Assembly: GCA_903867275.1 (NCBI GenBank)
Contig: CAIPQY010000310.1
Span: 1 to 21,082, forward strand
Direction: 5' to 3'
Source: an uncultured bacterium
Lineage (GTDB): Bacteria > Planctomycetota > Phycisphaerae > Phycisphaerales > SM1A02
DNA length: 21,082 nt
In this document: one piece after another, positions 1 through 6,759 of the stretch
How the letters are laid out: each line of letters begins with the position of its first letter
Numbering within the stretch: the stretch's first letter is position 1
Position numbers and translations under genes: made by a program
Notes under the pieces: model-generated
The model's input: only the letters and a program-made list of their open reading frames with translations
What the model was told of the DNA's origin: nothing
Databases searched by the model: none

Positions 1-979
1 GGGCGGTGCGGTGGCGATGCACATCCCACATGGCGCGTGCATGTCGAAGGAATCGCGCGCGTTCGGCGGTGTCGAGTCGGCTCCACAGCGTGGCTGTGTG
101 CGTGCGCAAGCCGTCGATCACGCTGCGCCAATCGCGCGAGGTGCCTTCGGGCGTGCGTTCGCGCAGCCGTTCGCGAAGCCATCGCGTGAGGCGCGACATG
201 CGCAGGTGTGGTTGCGAGGCAAGCAGCGCCTGCACCGATGCCGTCAGATCCACGGGCGCGGGGCGCGGCACGACGTGTGCGCGCGGCAGCCATCCATTGC
301 GTGAAAGCATCCAGATCGGCGCGGTGCGCTTCGCGCCGTCGTGGGTGAGGCTGAGCGCCACATCCACGGCGGTGAGACTGGATCCGATGATCGCCACGGG
401 TTCGTCGGGTCGAATGTGCGCCACCGATGCGGGCCGCCATGGGTCGCCGATCCATCGGTCACGCGGGCCTGTCCATGCATGCTGCAGCGGATCACGCGGC
501 AGGGGCGTGCCGGTGGCGATCACCACGCTGTCGGTGGTCATGCTGCTGCCATCGGACATGCGCACGATCAAGCCCGTTGCGGTGCGTTCGATCGCCGTGG
601 CCTGCACGCGGTGCATCGTGAACTGGCTGCCGCACGCTGCGGCCTCGCTGACCGCATGGGCAAGCGATTCACGCACATAACGGCCAAAGAGCATGCGCGG
701 CAGGAAGTCGGCCGCGGTCGCATGTGGCAGATGCGCCTTCGACCATTCCAGGAAGTGCAGCGGCGCATCGGGGCGTGCGCTCATGTTTCCTGCAGGCACG
801 TTCAGCAGGTGCGATGCGTCGATCGTTCCGTAGGCGGCGCCGGTACCCGCTGAACCCTGCGCGTCGATCAGCCGCACATGCATCGGCACCGAACGCGCGC
901 GAGCCGCATCGAGCAGGTGCATGGCTGTGCAGGCTCCCGAGAAGCCGCCGCCGATCACGCATGTGTGGAACGATCGCAC
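1..979 (-). CDS. FAD/NAD(P)-binding oxidoreductase, partial (C-terminus beyond left edge)
   Basis: Reading the minus strand from a GTG at 979 gives an open frame to the window edge. It begins with a Rossmann dinucleotide-binding loop (VIGGGFSGA, residues about 8-16). A second nucleotide-binding loop (VAIIGSSLTAVDVAL) lies near the middle. Close to the edge is the stretch LWSRLDTAERARFLRHAR followed by MWDVHRHRTA. That order of motifs is typical of the YdhS/HpnW-like FAD-NAD(P)-binding family (Pfam NAD_binding_9 type), whose substrates are mostly unknown. The frame follows the HNH gene stop by only 8 bases, so the two are probably co-transcribed. No clear Shine-Dalgarno precedes the GTG, so the start is provisional and could lie inside the HNH gene. 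Family assignment is good; function is not known. Confidence 0.75.
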   Translation of the reverse strand, partial: MRSFHTCVIGGGFSGACTAMHLLDAARARSVPMHVRLIDAQGSAGTGAAYGTIDASHLLNVPAGNMSARPDAPLHFLEWSKAHLPHATAADFLPRMLFGRYVRESLAHAVSEAAACGSQFTMHRVQATAIERTATGLIVRMSDGSSMTTDSVVIATGTPLPRDPLQHAWTGPRDRWIGDPWRPASVAHIRPDEPVAIIGSSLTAVDVALSLTHDGAKRTAPIWMLSRNGWLPRAHVVPRPAPVDLTASVQALLASQPHLRMSRLTRWLRERLRERTPEGTSRDWRSVIDGLRTHTATLWSRLDTAERARFLRHARAMWDVHRHRTA

Positions 980-987
980 GCAGTCGC

Positions 988-1623
988 TCAGCCGTCGGTG
1001 AGCTCGACCGTCCAGTAGGCCTCATCCAGGAAGGCCTTCCAGCTCTGGTACTTGGGGCTGCCCAACCGCACGGCGATCGCGGGGTTGCGCCGCGGCTTCA
1101 CGGCCGGACGGATCAGTCGAATGCCCGCCTCGCTCGGCGTGCGACCACCCTTGCGGGCATTGCAGCGCACGCAGGCGCACACCAGGTTCTCCCAGCTGTT
1201 GCCGCCGCCCTGCACGCGCGGCACCACATGGTCCAGCGTGAGTTCCTTGGTGCTGAAGTGCTTGCCGCAGTACTGGCAGCGATTGCTGTCCCGCGCGTAG
1301 ATGTTGCGGCGATTCAGCTTCACCTGCTCCTTGGGGAAGCGGTCGTAGCCCAGCAGTCGGATGATCTTCGGCACCGCGATCACGATGCGCGTGGTCTGCA
1401 GCCAGTCGTGCGCGTCCTGCTCGTACTGCTGCTGGAACTCGGCCGCATCCACCCAGCTGGCCAGGTTGTAGTTGATGTAGCTGCCGTTCTCGACCGAGAT
1501 CACCTCGGCCACGTTCTTGCACAGCAGTGTGAATGCGCGGCGGGCATCCACGACGCGAATCGCGCCGTAGAGGCGGTTGAGAACCAGCACGCGTGCGTCG
1601 AGAGCCGACGCGGAGAGAGTCAT
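988..1623 (-). CDS. HNH endonuclease family protein
   Basis: A 211-residue protein. Residues 111-165 form a classic HNH fold: CQYC (C116, C119), LTLDHVVPR (D131, H132), then GGGNSWENLV and CVRCNARKGGRTP (C151, C154, N155), giving the zinc knuckles and the metal-binding His/Asn of the His-Me finger. The first 100 residues (VLVLNRLYGAIRVV, SWVDA) match the conserved front half seen in stand-alone HNH proteins common in cyanobacteria and planctomycetes; their physiological target is unknown. An in-frame ATG exists at 1704, but the start at 1623 is chosen because AGGAGG sits 9 bases upstream and the family begins here. A promoter and a leader hairpin lie upstream. No methylase, intein or transposon neighbour suggests restriction or homing. 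Confidence 0.85.
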   Translation of the reverse strand: MTLSASALDARVLVLNRLYGAIRVVDARRAFTLLCKNVAEVISVENGSYINYNLASWVDAAEFQQQYEQDAHDWLQTTRIVIAVPKIIRLLGYDRFPKEQVKLNRRNIYARDSNRCQYCGKHFSTKELTLDHVVPRVQGGGNSWENLVCACVRCNARKGGRTPSEAGIRLIRPAVKPRRNPAIAVRLGSPKYQSWKAFLDEAYWTVELTDG

Positions 1624-1632
1624 CCTGACGAA

Positions 1633-1638
1633 CCTCCT
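1633..1638 (-). promoter_or_regulatory. Shine-Dalgarno that fixes the HNH start
   Basis: AGGAGG on the minus strand, 9 bases before the ATG at 1623. It decides against the longer in-frame ATG at 1704, which lacks such a site. Confidence 0.8.
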
Positions 1639-1643
1639 GTGAC

Positions 1644-1660
1644 CCTCGGATCCTCCGAGG
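1644..1660 (-). promoter_or_regulatory. Leader hairpin with GGA loop ahead of the HNH gene
   Basis: Perfect inverted repeat: 7-base arms CCTCGGA and TCCGAGG around a 3-base spacer, reading GGA on the transcribed strand. It lies between the predicted transcription start and the Shine-Dalgarno, 5 bases before the latter. It may be an RNA leader structure or a DNA operator; the sequence alone does not decide. Confidence 0.4.
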
Positions 1661-1669
1661 TGTCGACGA

Positions 1670-1697
1670 AGTCTACCCCTTGCAGGGCCGCAGGCAA
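1670..1697 (-). promoter_or_regulatory. Candidate sigma-70-type promoter for the HNH gene
   Basis: On the minus strand TTGCCT (1692-1697), 16 bases, then TAGACT (1670-1675). This would give a leader of roughly 40 bases holding the GGA-loop hairpin and the Shine-Dalgarno. Confidence 0.5.
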
Positions 1698-1734
1698 TCG
1701 CCAAGCGTGAAGGTTGCGTCAGGTTGGCCAGTTC

Positions 1735-2424
1735 TCAACCCTGCAGCCACGCGGTCTGGGCGGCCAGATCCTGCGGTTGCAGCACCAGCGGGGTTTCCGC
1801 GGGCACATGCTGGCGGATGAGGTCGCGCACCAGTTTGGCAGGCAGCACGCCCTGACCCAGCGGAACGGGCGTGAGCAGATCATCATCGGTGGTCGGCCCC
1901 AGATCTTGCAGCAGCACCAGCGCTGCCCGAGGCCCGAGTGAAGTGAACAGCCGCTCAAGATGCTCCGGCAGATCACGCAGCATGTCGGGCGTGATCATGT
2001 CGGCCGGCGACAGCGCCACCTGCACGGGAAGGCCCGCATGGTCGGTGAGAAAGCGAAGGCAGCCCTGCGCATCGCTCAGCACATGTCGGTGATGCGGTCG
2101 AAGGCACAGCGTGCGCGCCTGCGATTCGAGTGCGGGCGCCGCCTCGTGCACCAGCGCATCCAGCGCCGCGCGACCTGGCCGCATCCAGTTGGCCGGGTGC
2201 GTGGCGAAGGCTTCGTCGGCAAGCGATCCGCTCCAGCACAGCAGGCGCGGGGCCGGTGCCTCGAGGGAGGCGAGCCAGCCGGCCTGCAGCGGATTCCCCT
2301 CGATCCACGCCGCCGCCACGCGATCCGGTCGGCCAAGCTGGCATGCAAGTGCGTCGCACGCCGGGGGCGTGGCGCCGCTGAGGCGAGCGAGCGTCTTGGC
2401 ATCGTGCATGACATGCAGGTTCAC
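1735..2424 (-). CDS. hypothetical protein
   Basis: A 229-residue soluble protein with no signal peptide or membrane segment. I do not recognise the family. The middle contains LCLRPHHRHVLSDAQGCLRFL, followed by PVQVALSPADMITPDML and LGPRAALVLLQDLGPTTDDD. This is faintly reminiscent of the strand-helix rhythm of xylose-isomerase-like TIM barrels (sugar phosphate isomerase/epimerase), but the metal-ligand Glu/Asp/His pattern is not convincing. The start is a GTG at 2424. It lacks a Shine-Dalgarno but has TACCCT ending exactly 6 bases upstream, the spacing found at many other starts here. An internal ATG at 2409 is the alternative. It is divergent from the DUF1080 gene across 35 bases. Confidence 0.6.
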   Translation of the reverse strand: MNLHVMHDAKTLARLSGATPPACDALACQLGRPDRVAAAWIEGNPLQAGWLASLEAPAPRLLCWSGSLADEAFATHPANWMRPGRAALDALVHEAAPALESQARTLCLRPHHRHVLSDAQGCLRFLTDHAGLPVQVALSPADMITPDMLRDLPEHLERLFTSLGPRAALVLLQDLGPTTDDDLLTPVPLGQGVLPAKLVRDLIRQHVPAETPLVLQPQDLAAQTAWLQG

Positions 2425-2430
2425 GCCGCA

Positions 2431-2453
2431 AGGGTAGTGGCTCGCGCTAGCAT
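2431..2453. promoter_or_regulatory. Divergent pair of -10 hexamers for leaderless-type starts
   Basis: In the 35-base gap between the GTG at 2424 (minus) and the ATG at 2460 (plus), TACCCT on the minus strand (2431-2436) and TAGCAT on the plus strand (2448-2453) each end 6 bases before their start codon. Neither start has a Shine-Dalgarno. No good -35 is visible for either. Confidence 0.5.
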
Positions 2454-2459
2454 TTCCGC

Positions 2460-3818
2460 ATGCATCGCACCATCGCCCTGGCCGCCGCCGTATCGATCGC
2501 CGCTTGCATGCTGGCCCTGGCGCCGGCCGCGGCGCCCACGCAGGCCGCCACGCCGATCTTCAACGGCACCGATCTTTCGGGCTGGGTGAACGTGAACTGC
2601 GCGCCCGGCACCTTCGCCGTGCAGGACGGCGAGATCCGCTGCAGCGGCAAGCCCACCGGCGTGCTGCGCACCGCCAAGCCCTACCGCAACTTCATTCTGG
2701 ACATGGACTGGATGCACGAGAAGCCGGGAGGCAACGCCGGCCTGTTCATCTGGAGCGATCCGCTGACCGCTCGCGGCCAGCCCTTCACGCGCAGCATCGA
2801 GGTGCAGGTGATGCTGACCGACGACGTGAAGGACGAGAAGGGCACGCTGCTCTACACGGGGCAGGGCGACATCTTCTCCATCCACGGCGCCACCATGGTG
2901 CCCGATCGCCCGCACCCGGCCGGTTGGGCGCGCTGCCTGCCGAGCGAGCGTCGCACCAAGGGCGCCGGAGAGTGGAACCACTACCGCGTGATCGCGAAGG
3001 ACGGCACGCTGAAACTGGAAGTGAACGGCAAGGAAGTGAGCGGCGCGCACGACATCGCGCCGCGCGAGGGATTCATCTGCCTCGAGAGCGAGGGCAGTCC
3101 GATCCGCTTCCGCAACATCACGCTGCAGGAACTGCCCGATGACGGCAAGCCGCTGCCACCCGACATGCAGTGCAAGCCCGACGAGGGCTTCGTGAGCCTG
3201 TTCGACGGCACGCTGCGCGGCTGGCGCGAGAAGGAGGGCATGCACGGCCACTGGGTGCCGCAGGACTGGGTGCTGGCCTACGACGGCCACGGCGACATGC
3301 TGTGGAACGAGCGTGAACTGCGCGATTTCGAGCTGATCTGCGACTGGCGCTGGACGGGCAAGCCCGTGAAGGCCAAGGTGCCGGTGATCCGCCCGGACGG
3401 CACCACGCCCGTGGGCGACGACGGCAAGCAGCAGATGGTGGAGATCGATGATTTCGGCGACAGCGGCATCTACCTGCGCGGCAGCGACAAGAGCCAGATC
3501 AACATCTGGTGCTGGCCTATCGGCAGCGGCGAGGTGTTCGGCTATCGCAACGATCCCACGCAGCCTGCCGCCGTGCGCGCGGGCGTGACGCCGAAGGAGA
3601 AGGCCGATGCGGCGCCCGGCAAGTGGAATCGCTTCCGCATCCGCCTGCAGGGCGATCGCCTGACGGTGAACCTGAACGGCAAGACCGTGGTCGAGAACGC
3701 ACAGCTGCCTGGACTGCCGAACAAGGGCCCGATCGCGCTGCAGCATCACGGCGCGCCGATCGAGTTCGCCAACATCTATCTGCGTGAGTTGAAGCCCGAG
3801 ACGCCGAAGTCGGAGTGA
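2460..3818 (+). CDS. secreted two-domain DUF1080 protein (3-keto-disaccharide hydrolase family)
   Basis: A 452-residue protein with an N-terminal signal peptide (hydrophobic run about residues 5-25; likely cut after PTQA, near residue 29). Two DUF1080 jelly-roll (concanavalin-like) domains follow in tandem. The first starts at TPIFNGTDLSGW (about 31-222) with NAGLFIWSD and FRNITLQEL. The second starts at FVSLFDGTLRGW (about 243-446) with SGIYLRGSDKSQINIW, LNGKTVVENAQLPGLP and KGPIALQHHGAPIEFANIYLREL. DUF1080 domains are abundant in planctomycetes and some hydrolyse 3-keto-glycosides, so a periplasmic carbohydrate role is reasonable but inferred. The start has no Shine-Dalgarno; TAGCAT lies 6 bases upstream. 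Its stop is 10 bases from the convergent queD stop. Confidence 0.88.
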   Translation: MHRTIALAAAVSIAACMLALAPAAAPTQAATPIFNGTDLSGWVNVNCAPGTFAVQDGEIRCSGKPTGVLRTAKPYRNFILDMDWMHEKPGGNAGLFIWSDPLTARGQPFTRSIEVQVMLTDDVKDEKGTLLYTGQGDIFSIHGATMVPDRPHPAGWARCLPSERRTKGAGEWNHYRVIAKDGTLKLEVNGKEVSGAHDIAPREGFICLESEGSPIRFRNITLQELPDDGKPLPPDMQCKPDEGFVSLFDGTLRGWREKEGMHGHWVPQDWVLAYDGHGDMLWNERELRDFELICDWRWTGKPVKAKVPVIRPDGTTPVGDDGKQQMVEIDDFGDSGIYLRGSDKSQINIWCWPIGSGEVFGYRNDPTQPAAVRAGVTPKEKADAAPGKWNRFRIRLQGDRLTVNLNGKTVVENAQLPGLPNKGPIALQHHGAPIEFANIYLRELKPETPKSE

Positions 3819-3828
3819 TCGCGGGGGC

Positions 3829-4191
3829 TCAGGTGCCGCGATAGCTGCAGCGACTCGTGCAGGTCTCCTGCACGATCACTTCGGTCAGCAGCGGCATGAC
3901 CGGCTTCAGTTGATCCCAGATCCACTTGGCGATCATCTCGCTGGTCGGGTTGTCCAGGCCCGGCACCTCGTTCAGGCATCGGTGGTCGAGCGCCTGCTCG
4001 AGCGGCAGCGTGGCCGCCGTGAGGTCGTTCAGGTCGATCAGGTAGCCCTGCTTCGGGTCGAAGGATCCCTCGACCACCACCTCGGCGCGAAAGCTGTGCC
4101 CGTGCATGCGACGGCACGGATGTTCGGGCGGAAAGCAGGGCAGCCAGTGGGCTGACTCGAAGCCGAAGGTCTTGGAGAGCCGGACGTGCAT
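3829..4191 (-). CDS. queD: 6-carboxy-5,6,7,8-tetrahydropterin synthase (QueD)
   Basis: A 120-residue member of the 6-pyruvoyl-tetrahydropterin synthase family. It converts dihydroneopterin triphosphate to 6-carboxytetrahydropterin on the path to queuosine and other 7-deazapurines. Visible features: FESAH (H15) and the CxxxHGH signature (C26, H30, H32), giving the catalytic Cys and the three zinc histidines; a mid-protein DLNDL; LDHRCLNEV (near 68-76); PTSEMIAKWIW; and the C-terminal ETCTSRCSYRG with the pterin-binding Glu. Length is normal for bacterial QueD. No other queuosine gene (queC, queE, queF) is in the window. It follows rplS beyond a hairpin, so it may be read through from the ribosomal operon or have its own promoter, which I could not identify. 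Confidence 0.93.
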   Translation of the reverse strand: MHVRLSKTFGFESAHWLPCFPPEHPCRRMHGHSFRAEVVVEGSFDPKQGYLIDLNDLTAATLPLEQALDHRCLNEVPGLDNPTSEMIAKWIWDQLKPVMPLLTEVIVQETCTSRCSYRGT

Positions 4192-4204
4192 GCGAGCAGC
4201 GCAT

Positions 4205-4236
4205 GCGGGCCGGTGCCCTGTTGGACACCGGCCCGC
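4205..4236 (-). terminator. Hairpin after rplS
   Basis: Perfect 11-base arms, GCGGGCCGGTG (4205-4215) and CACCGGCCCGC (4226-4236), around a 10-base loop. It starts 7 bases after the rplS stop. No T-run follows on the minus strand, so it may be a weak or factor-assisted terminator, or a partial stop between rplS and queD. Confidence 0.6.
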
Positions 4237-4243
4237 CGTGCGT

Positions 4244-4720
4244 TCAGTCCTTCTTGGCCTTCTTCTTGCCCTCGCCCTTCGGCGTGGTGTCCGCTGCCGC
4301 GCCCTCGGCGTGTGCGCCGGAGGTGTCGGTGGCGGCCAGCGCAGCCTCGAGGCCCTTCAGGCCGCGACGCTGATCGCGCAGGCGACGGCTCTTGCCGGTG
4401 CGCTCGCGCAGGTAGTACAGCTTGGCACGACGCGCGTCGGCGCGGCGCACCACCTCGATCTTGCCCAGACGCGGCGAGTGCAGCGGGAAGATGCGCTCCA
4501 CGCCCTCGTTCGCCACGATGCGGCGCACGGTGATGGTCGCGTTCACGCCGCGGCCCTTCTGGGCGATCAGCACGCCCTGGAACACCTGCACGCGCTCCTT
4601 GTCGCCTTCGATGATCTTGTAGTGCACGTCGATGGTGTCACCGACGGAGAAGGGGGGGAAGCTCTTGGCGTCCTTGACCTGGCTGGCGGTGGTCTGCTCG
4701 ATGGTGAGTTGGCGGTTCAT
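4244..4720 (-). CDS. rplS: 50S ribosomal protein L19
   Basis: A 158-residue protein. The L19 core spans about residues 15-118: FSVGDTIDVHYKI, QVFQGVLIAQKGRG, TITVRRIVANEGVERIFPLHSP, KIEVVRRADARRAKLYYLRE and GKSRRLRD. L19 sits at the 30S-50S interface in the large subunit. The last 35 residues are an extension rich in Ala and Lys (ending GKKKAKKD) beyond the usual length of about 115, a feature of some planctomycete ribosomal proteins. The start at 4720 is where the family begins; an in-frame ATG at 4813 would add 31 unrelated residues and overlap trmD. Third gene of the rpsP-trmD-rplS operon, separated from trmD by 89 bases containing two perfect inverted repeats. Confidence 0.95.
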   Translation of the reverse strand: MNRQLTIEQTTASQVKDAKSFPPFSVGDTIDVHYKIIEGDKERVQVFQGVLIAQKGRGVNATITVRRIVANEGVERIFPLHSPRLGKIEVVRRADARRAKLYYLRERTGKSRRLRDQRRGLKGLEAALAATDTSGAHAEGAAADTTPKGEGKKKAKKD

Positions 4721-4737
4721 GATCAGTCTCGCAATCT

Positions 4738-4755
4738 GGATCCGCTGGCGGATCC
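4738..4755 (-). repeat. Inverted repeat in the trmD-rplS gap, proximal to rplS
   Basis: Perfect 8-base arms GGATCCGC (4738-4745) and GCGGATCC (4748-4755) separated by 2 bases, 18-35 bases before the rplS start. Close enough to affect rplS initiation if it folds in RNA. Confidence 0.45.
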
Positions 4756-4772
4756 CAATGTCCCTTTGCAGC

Positions 4773-4791
4773 CTTCGGAATCCTTCCGAAG
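4773..4791 (-). repeat. Inverted repeat just after trmD, GGA loop
   Basis: Perfect 8-base arms CTTCGGAA (4773-4780) and TTCCGAAG (4784-4791) around 3 bases that read GGA on the transcribed strand, so the apex displays AAGGAT. No T-run follows, so it is not an ordinary intrinsic terminator. Confidence 0.45.
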
Positions 4792-4809
4792 ACGCCGCGT
4801 GGGCGCTGG

Positions 4810-5535
4810 TCACTTGGGCTCTTCACGGCCCAGGGGTGACCGTTCCATCAGATCCGGCCGACGCACACGCGTGCGGTGGATCGTCTGCTCGCGTCGCCAT
4901 GCCTCGATTGCGGCATGGTCGCCCGAGAGCAGCACCTCGGGAACGTTCCGTCCGCGCCACGAGCGCGGGCGGGTGTAGTGCGGGCAATCCAGCAGTGGAT
5001 TGCCTTGCTCGTCGCGGCGGCTGAAGGAGTCCTCCGCGGCCGAGCGTTCATGACCCAGCACTCCTGGAAGGAGTCGGGTCACCGCGTCCGCGACCAGGAG
5101 TGCAGGCAGCTCGCCGCCTGACACCGTGAAGTCGCCGACGCTGATCTCGAGAGGGCGAAGTTCCTCGATCGCCCGCTCGTCGATCCCCTCGTAGTGGCCT
5201 GCGATCAGCAGCAGTCTGGGCTGCTGGGCAAGCCATTCCACGCGGGTTTGCCGAAGGGGTTCCCCTTGCGGCGTGAGCAGCACGCGGCAGGCTGCTCGAG
5301 TGTCCATCTTCTCGACCGCCTCGACCGCGTCGACGAGGGGGTCACACATGAAGACCATGCCGGGTCCGCCGCCGAAGGGTCGGTCGTCCACCTTGTGGTG
5401 AGCGCCGGTGGCCCAGTCGCGGATGTCGTGCAGGAAGTACTGCACGGCTCCGCTGGTGGCGGCCCGTCCGCAGATGCTGGCGGCGAGTGGCGCCGTCATC
5501 ATCTCCGGAAAGATCGTGAGGAGGTCGATGCGCAT
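4810..5535 (-). CDS. trmD: tRNA (guanine-37-N1)-methyltransferase TrmD
   Basis: A 241-residue SPOUT methyltransferase that methylates G37 beside the anticodon to prevent frameshifting. It shows the family landmarks in order: N-terminal RIDLLTIFPEM, the KVDDRPFGGGPGMV loop, the trefoil-knot SAM site LLIAGHYEGIDERAIE with EISVGDFTVSGGELPAL (containing the catalytic Asp), then PHYTRPRSWRG and VPEVLLSGDHAAIEAWR. Start choice: an ATG at 5541 lies only 2 bases from GGGAGG, whereas the ATG at 5535 lies 8 bases from it and matches the usual MRIDLLT start, so 5535 is preferred. It follows rpsP by 24 bases; rimM, usually between them, is absent. Confidence 0.96.
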   Translation of the reverse strand: MRIDLLTIFPEMMTAPLAASICGRAATSGAVQYFLHDIRDWATGAHHKVDDRPFGGGPGMVFMCDPLVDAVEAVEKMDTRAACRVLLTPQGEPLRQTRVEWLAQQPRLLLIAGHYEGIDERAIEELRPLEISVGDFTVSGGELPALLVADAVTRLLPGVLGHERSAAEDSFSRRDEQGNPLLDCPHYTRPRSWRGRNVPEVLLSGDHAAIEAWRREQTIHRTRVRRPDLMERSPLGREEPK

Positions 5536-5559
5536 GGGCATGGCCTCCCGCGGAGGGGA

Positions 5560-5892
5560 TCAGCCCTCCTTCTTCTCCTCGGTGGCGGCGGGCTTCGGAT
5601 GGCGGCTCACCTTGCTGCGCACAGCGAGGGCCTTGGCCGAAGCGGCCGGAATCGCGCCACCCAGGTTCTTCACCAGGTTGGCCACGGTCAGGCTGGGCTG
5701 GGCGCCCTTGGCGAACCAGTGCTGCACCCGATCCATGTCGAAATTCACCTGCTTGCCTTCGGGACCGGTGGGGTCGTACCAGCCCAGCTCCTCGATCACG
5801 GCGCCGTCACGTGGGGCGCGCTTGTCGGTGGCGCAAAGGCGATAGAACGGCTTGTGGATTCGGCCGAAACGCTTGAAACGCAGAACAACCAT
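5560..5892 (-). CDS. rpsP: 30S ribosomal protein S16
   Basis: A 110-residue protein. The S16 signature is clear: MVVLRFKRFGRIHKPFYRL, RAPRDGAVIEELGWYDP, and DRVQHWFAKGAQPSLTVANLVKNLG. S16 is a small-subunit assembly protein of the body domain. The C-terminus carries a short Lys/Glu-rich tail (ATEEKKEG) and is slightly longer than the E. coli protein. GAGG lies 7 bases before the ATG. First gene of the rpsP-trmD-rplS operon; a good promoter and a hairpin-bearing leader of about 125 bases lie upstream. Confidence 0.96.
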   Translation of the reverse strand: MVVLRFKRFGRIHKPFYRLCATDKRAPRDGAVIEELGWYDPTGPEGKQVNFDMDRVQHWFAKGAQPSLTVANLVKNLGGAIPAASAKALAVRSKVSRHPKPAATEEKKEG

Positions 5893-5925
5893 TGTGGTAC
5901 CTCGTCAGCCGCCTTCTCGGGACGC

Positions 5926-5944
5926 GTCGACCACCTTGGTCGAC
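5926..5944 (-). repeat. Perfect hairpin in the rpsP leader
   Basis: Arms GTCGACCA (5926-5933) and TGGTCGAC (5937-5944) around a 3-base spacer, ending 34 bases before the rpsP start. It lies inside the predicted transcript leader, so it could be a leader structure or an operator-like palindrome. I do not recognise a known ribosomal-protein leader motif. Confidence 0.45.
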
Positions 5945-6026
5945 TCGCCATCCCGGGTGCCGGTTGGGCGACCCCTTTCGGAGCCACCGTGCCGGTCACC
6001 TTTGAACGGGCAGGTGCGAATCGACG

Positions 6027-6055
6027 AGTGTAGCGGAACCCGGGCAACCTTCCAA
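6027..6055 (-). promoter_or_regulatory. Promoter of the rpsP-trmD-rplS operon
   Basis: Minus strand TTGGAA (6050-6055), 17 bases, TACACT (6027-6032). Spacing is ideal for a sigma-70-type promoter. Transcription would start near 6020 and give a leader of about 125 bases. Confidence 0.6.
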
Positions 6056-6075
6056 GGGGTGGTTCGGCGGGGGTT

Positions 6076-6735
6076 TCAGCCCACCCACAGGCTGACCTTG
6101 GTGGCCCATTCCACGCTCCACAGGCGGCACAGGCGCTCGATGGGGGCGAACAGGCCCAGCATGCCGCAGGCGAAGATGGCGATCCAGCCGAACTGCTGCA
6201 TCTGCGGGCCCTCGAGCACGGGTCGCAGGGGGGCGATCAGGCCGGCGAACACCTTGCTGCCATCGAGTGGCGGGAAGGGCAGCATGTTGAAGAAGGCCAG
6301 GAACAGGTTCAGCCAGCCGCCGGTGAGCAGGAACAGCTGCACGTTCTCGTGCTGGGTGGTGCCCACCGGGCCCTTCACCGCCCACACGCCAAGCGCGGTG
6401 AGACTGATGAAGGCGAGCAGCACGTTCATGGCGGGCCCGGCCGCGCTCACCAGCACGTCGCCCATGCGACCCATGCGGAAGCGGAAGGGCGACACGGGCA
6501 TCTGGCCCCACGCGAAACCGATGGCCGCGAAGAAGATGAGCGACGTCGGACCCATGTGCACGAGCGGATTGAAGTTCATGTGGCCCGCCGCGCGCGGCGT
6601 GTCATCGCCCTGCCACAGCGCGGTCCAGCCGTGCGCCAGTTCGTGCAGCATCACGCTGACCAGCACCCAGAACACCCAGCTGGCCAGCAGCACGGGGCTG
6701 CGCTCCCACAATTCATGCATCCACCATCCGCTCAT
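6076..6735 (-). CDS. site-2 protease-type zinc metallopeptidase (M50 family)
   Basis: A 219-residue polytopic membrane protein. The first transmembrane helix (about 15-40) ends in HELAHGW, the HExxH zinc site with H31, E32 and H35. A later membrane stretch contains FNMLPFPPLDGSKVF (about 170-185), which supplies the third zinc ligand Asp in the NxxPxPPLDG motif. Further hydrophobic segments lie near 68-82, 102-126 and 200-215. It belongs to the short, PDZ-free group of S2P-like peptidases (YwhC/SpoIVFB-like), which cleave substrates in the membrane; its substrate is unknown. No Shine-Dalgarno is seen; TATGCT ends 6 bases before the ATG. It lies 24 bases after the amidohydrolase gene. Confidence 0.88.
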   Translation of the reverse strand: MSGWWMHELWERSPVLLASWVFWVLVSVMLHELAHGWTALWQGDDTPRAAGHMNFNPLVHMGPTSLIFFAAIGFAWGQMPVSPFRFRMGRMGDVLVSAAGPAMNVLLAFISLTALGVWAVKGPVGTTQHENVQLFLLTGGWLNLFLAFFNMLPFPPLDGSKVFAGLIAPLRPVLEGPQMQQFGWIAIFACGMLGLFAPIERLCRLWSVEWATKVSLWVG

Positions 6736-6741
6736 GCGCGC

Positions 6742-6747
6742 AGCATA
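6742..6747 (-). promoter_or_regulatory. -10 hexamer for a leaderless-type start (site-2 protease)
   Basis: TATGCT on the minus strand ends exactly 6 bases before the ATG at 6735, which has no Shine-Dalgarno. No matching -35 was seen. Confidence 0.45.
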
Positions 6748-6759
6748 GGTGAGTGCGCG

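Noticed and set aside
1735..2424. Assignment of this gene as a xylose-isomerase-like TIM-barrel enzyme.
   Set aside because: Only a vague strand-helix rhythm supports it; the characteristic Glu/Asp/His metal ligands are not placed convincingly, so it is left hypothetical.
4705..4813. Longer L19 start at 4813.
   Set aside because: It would add 31 residues with no L19 similarity, spanning both inverted repeats and overlapping trmD; the family begins at 4720.
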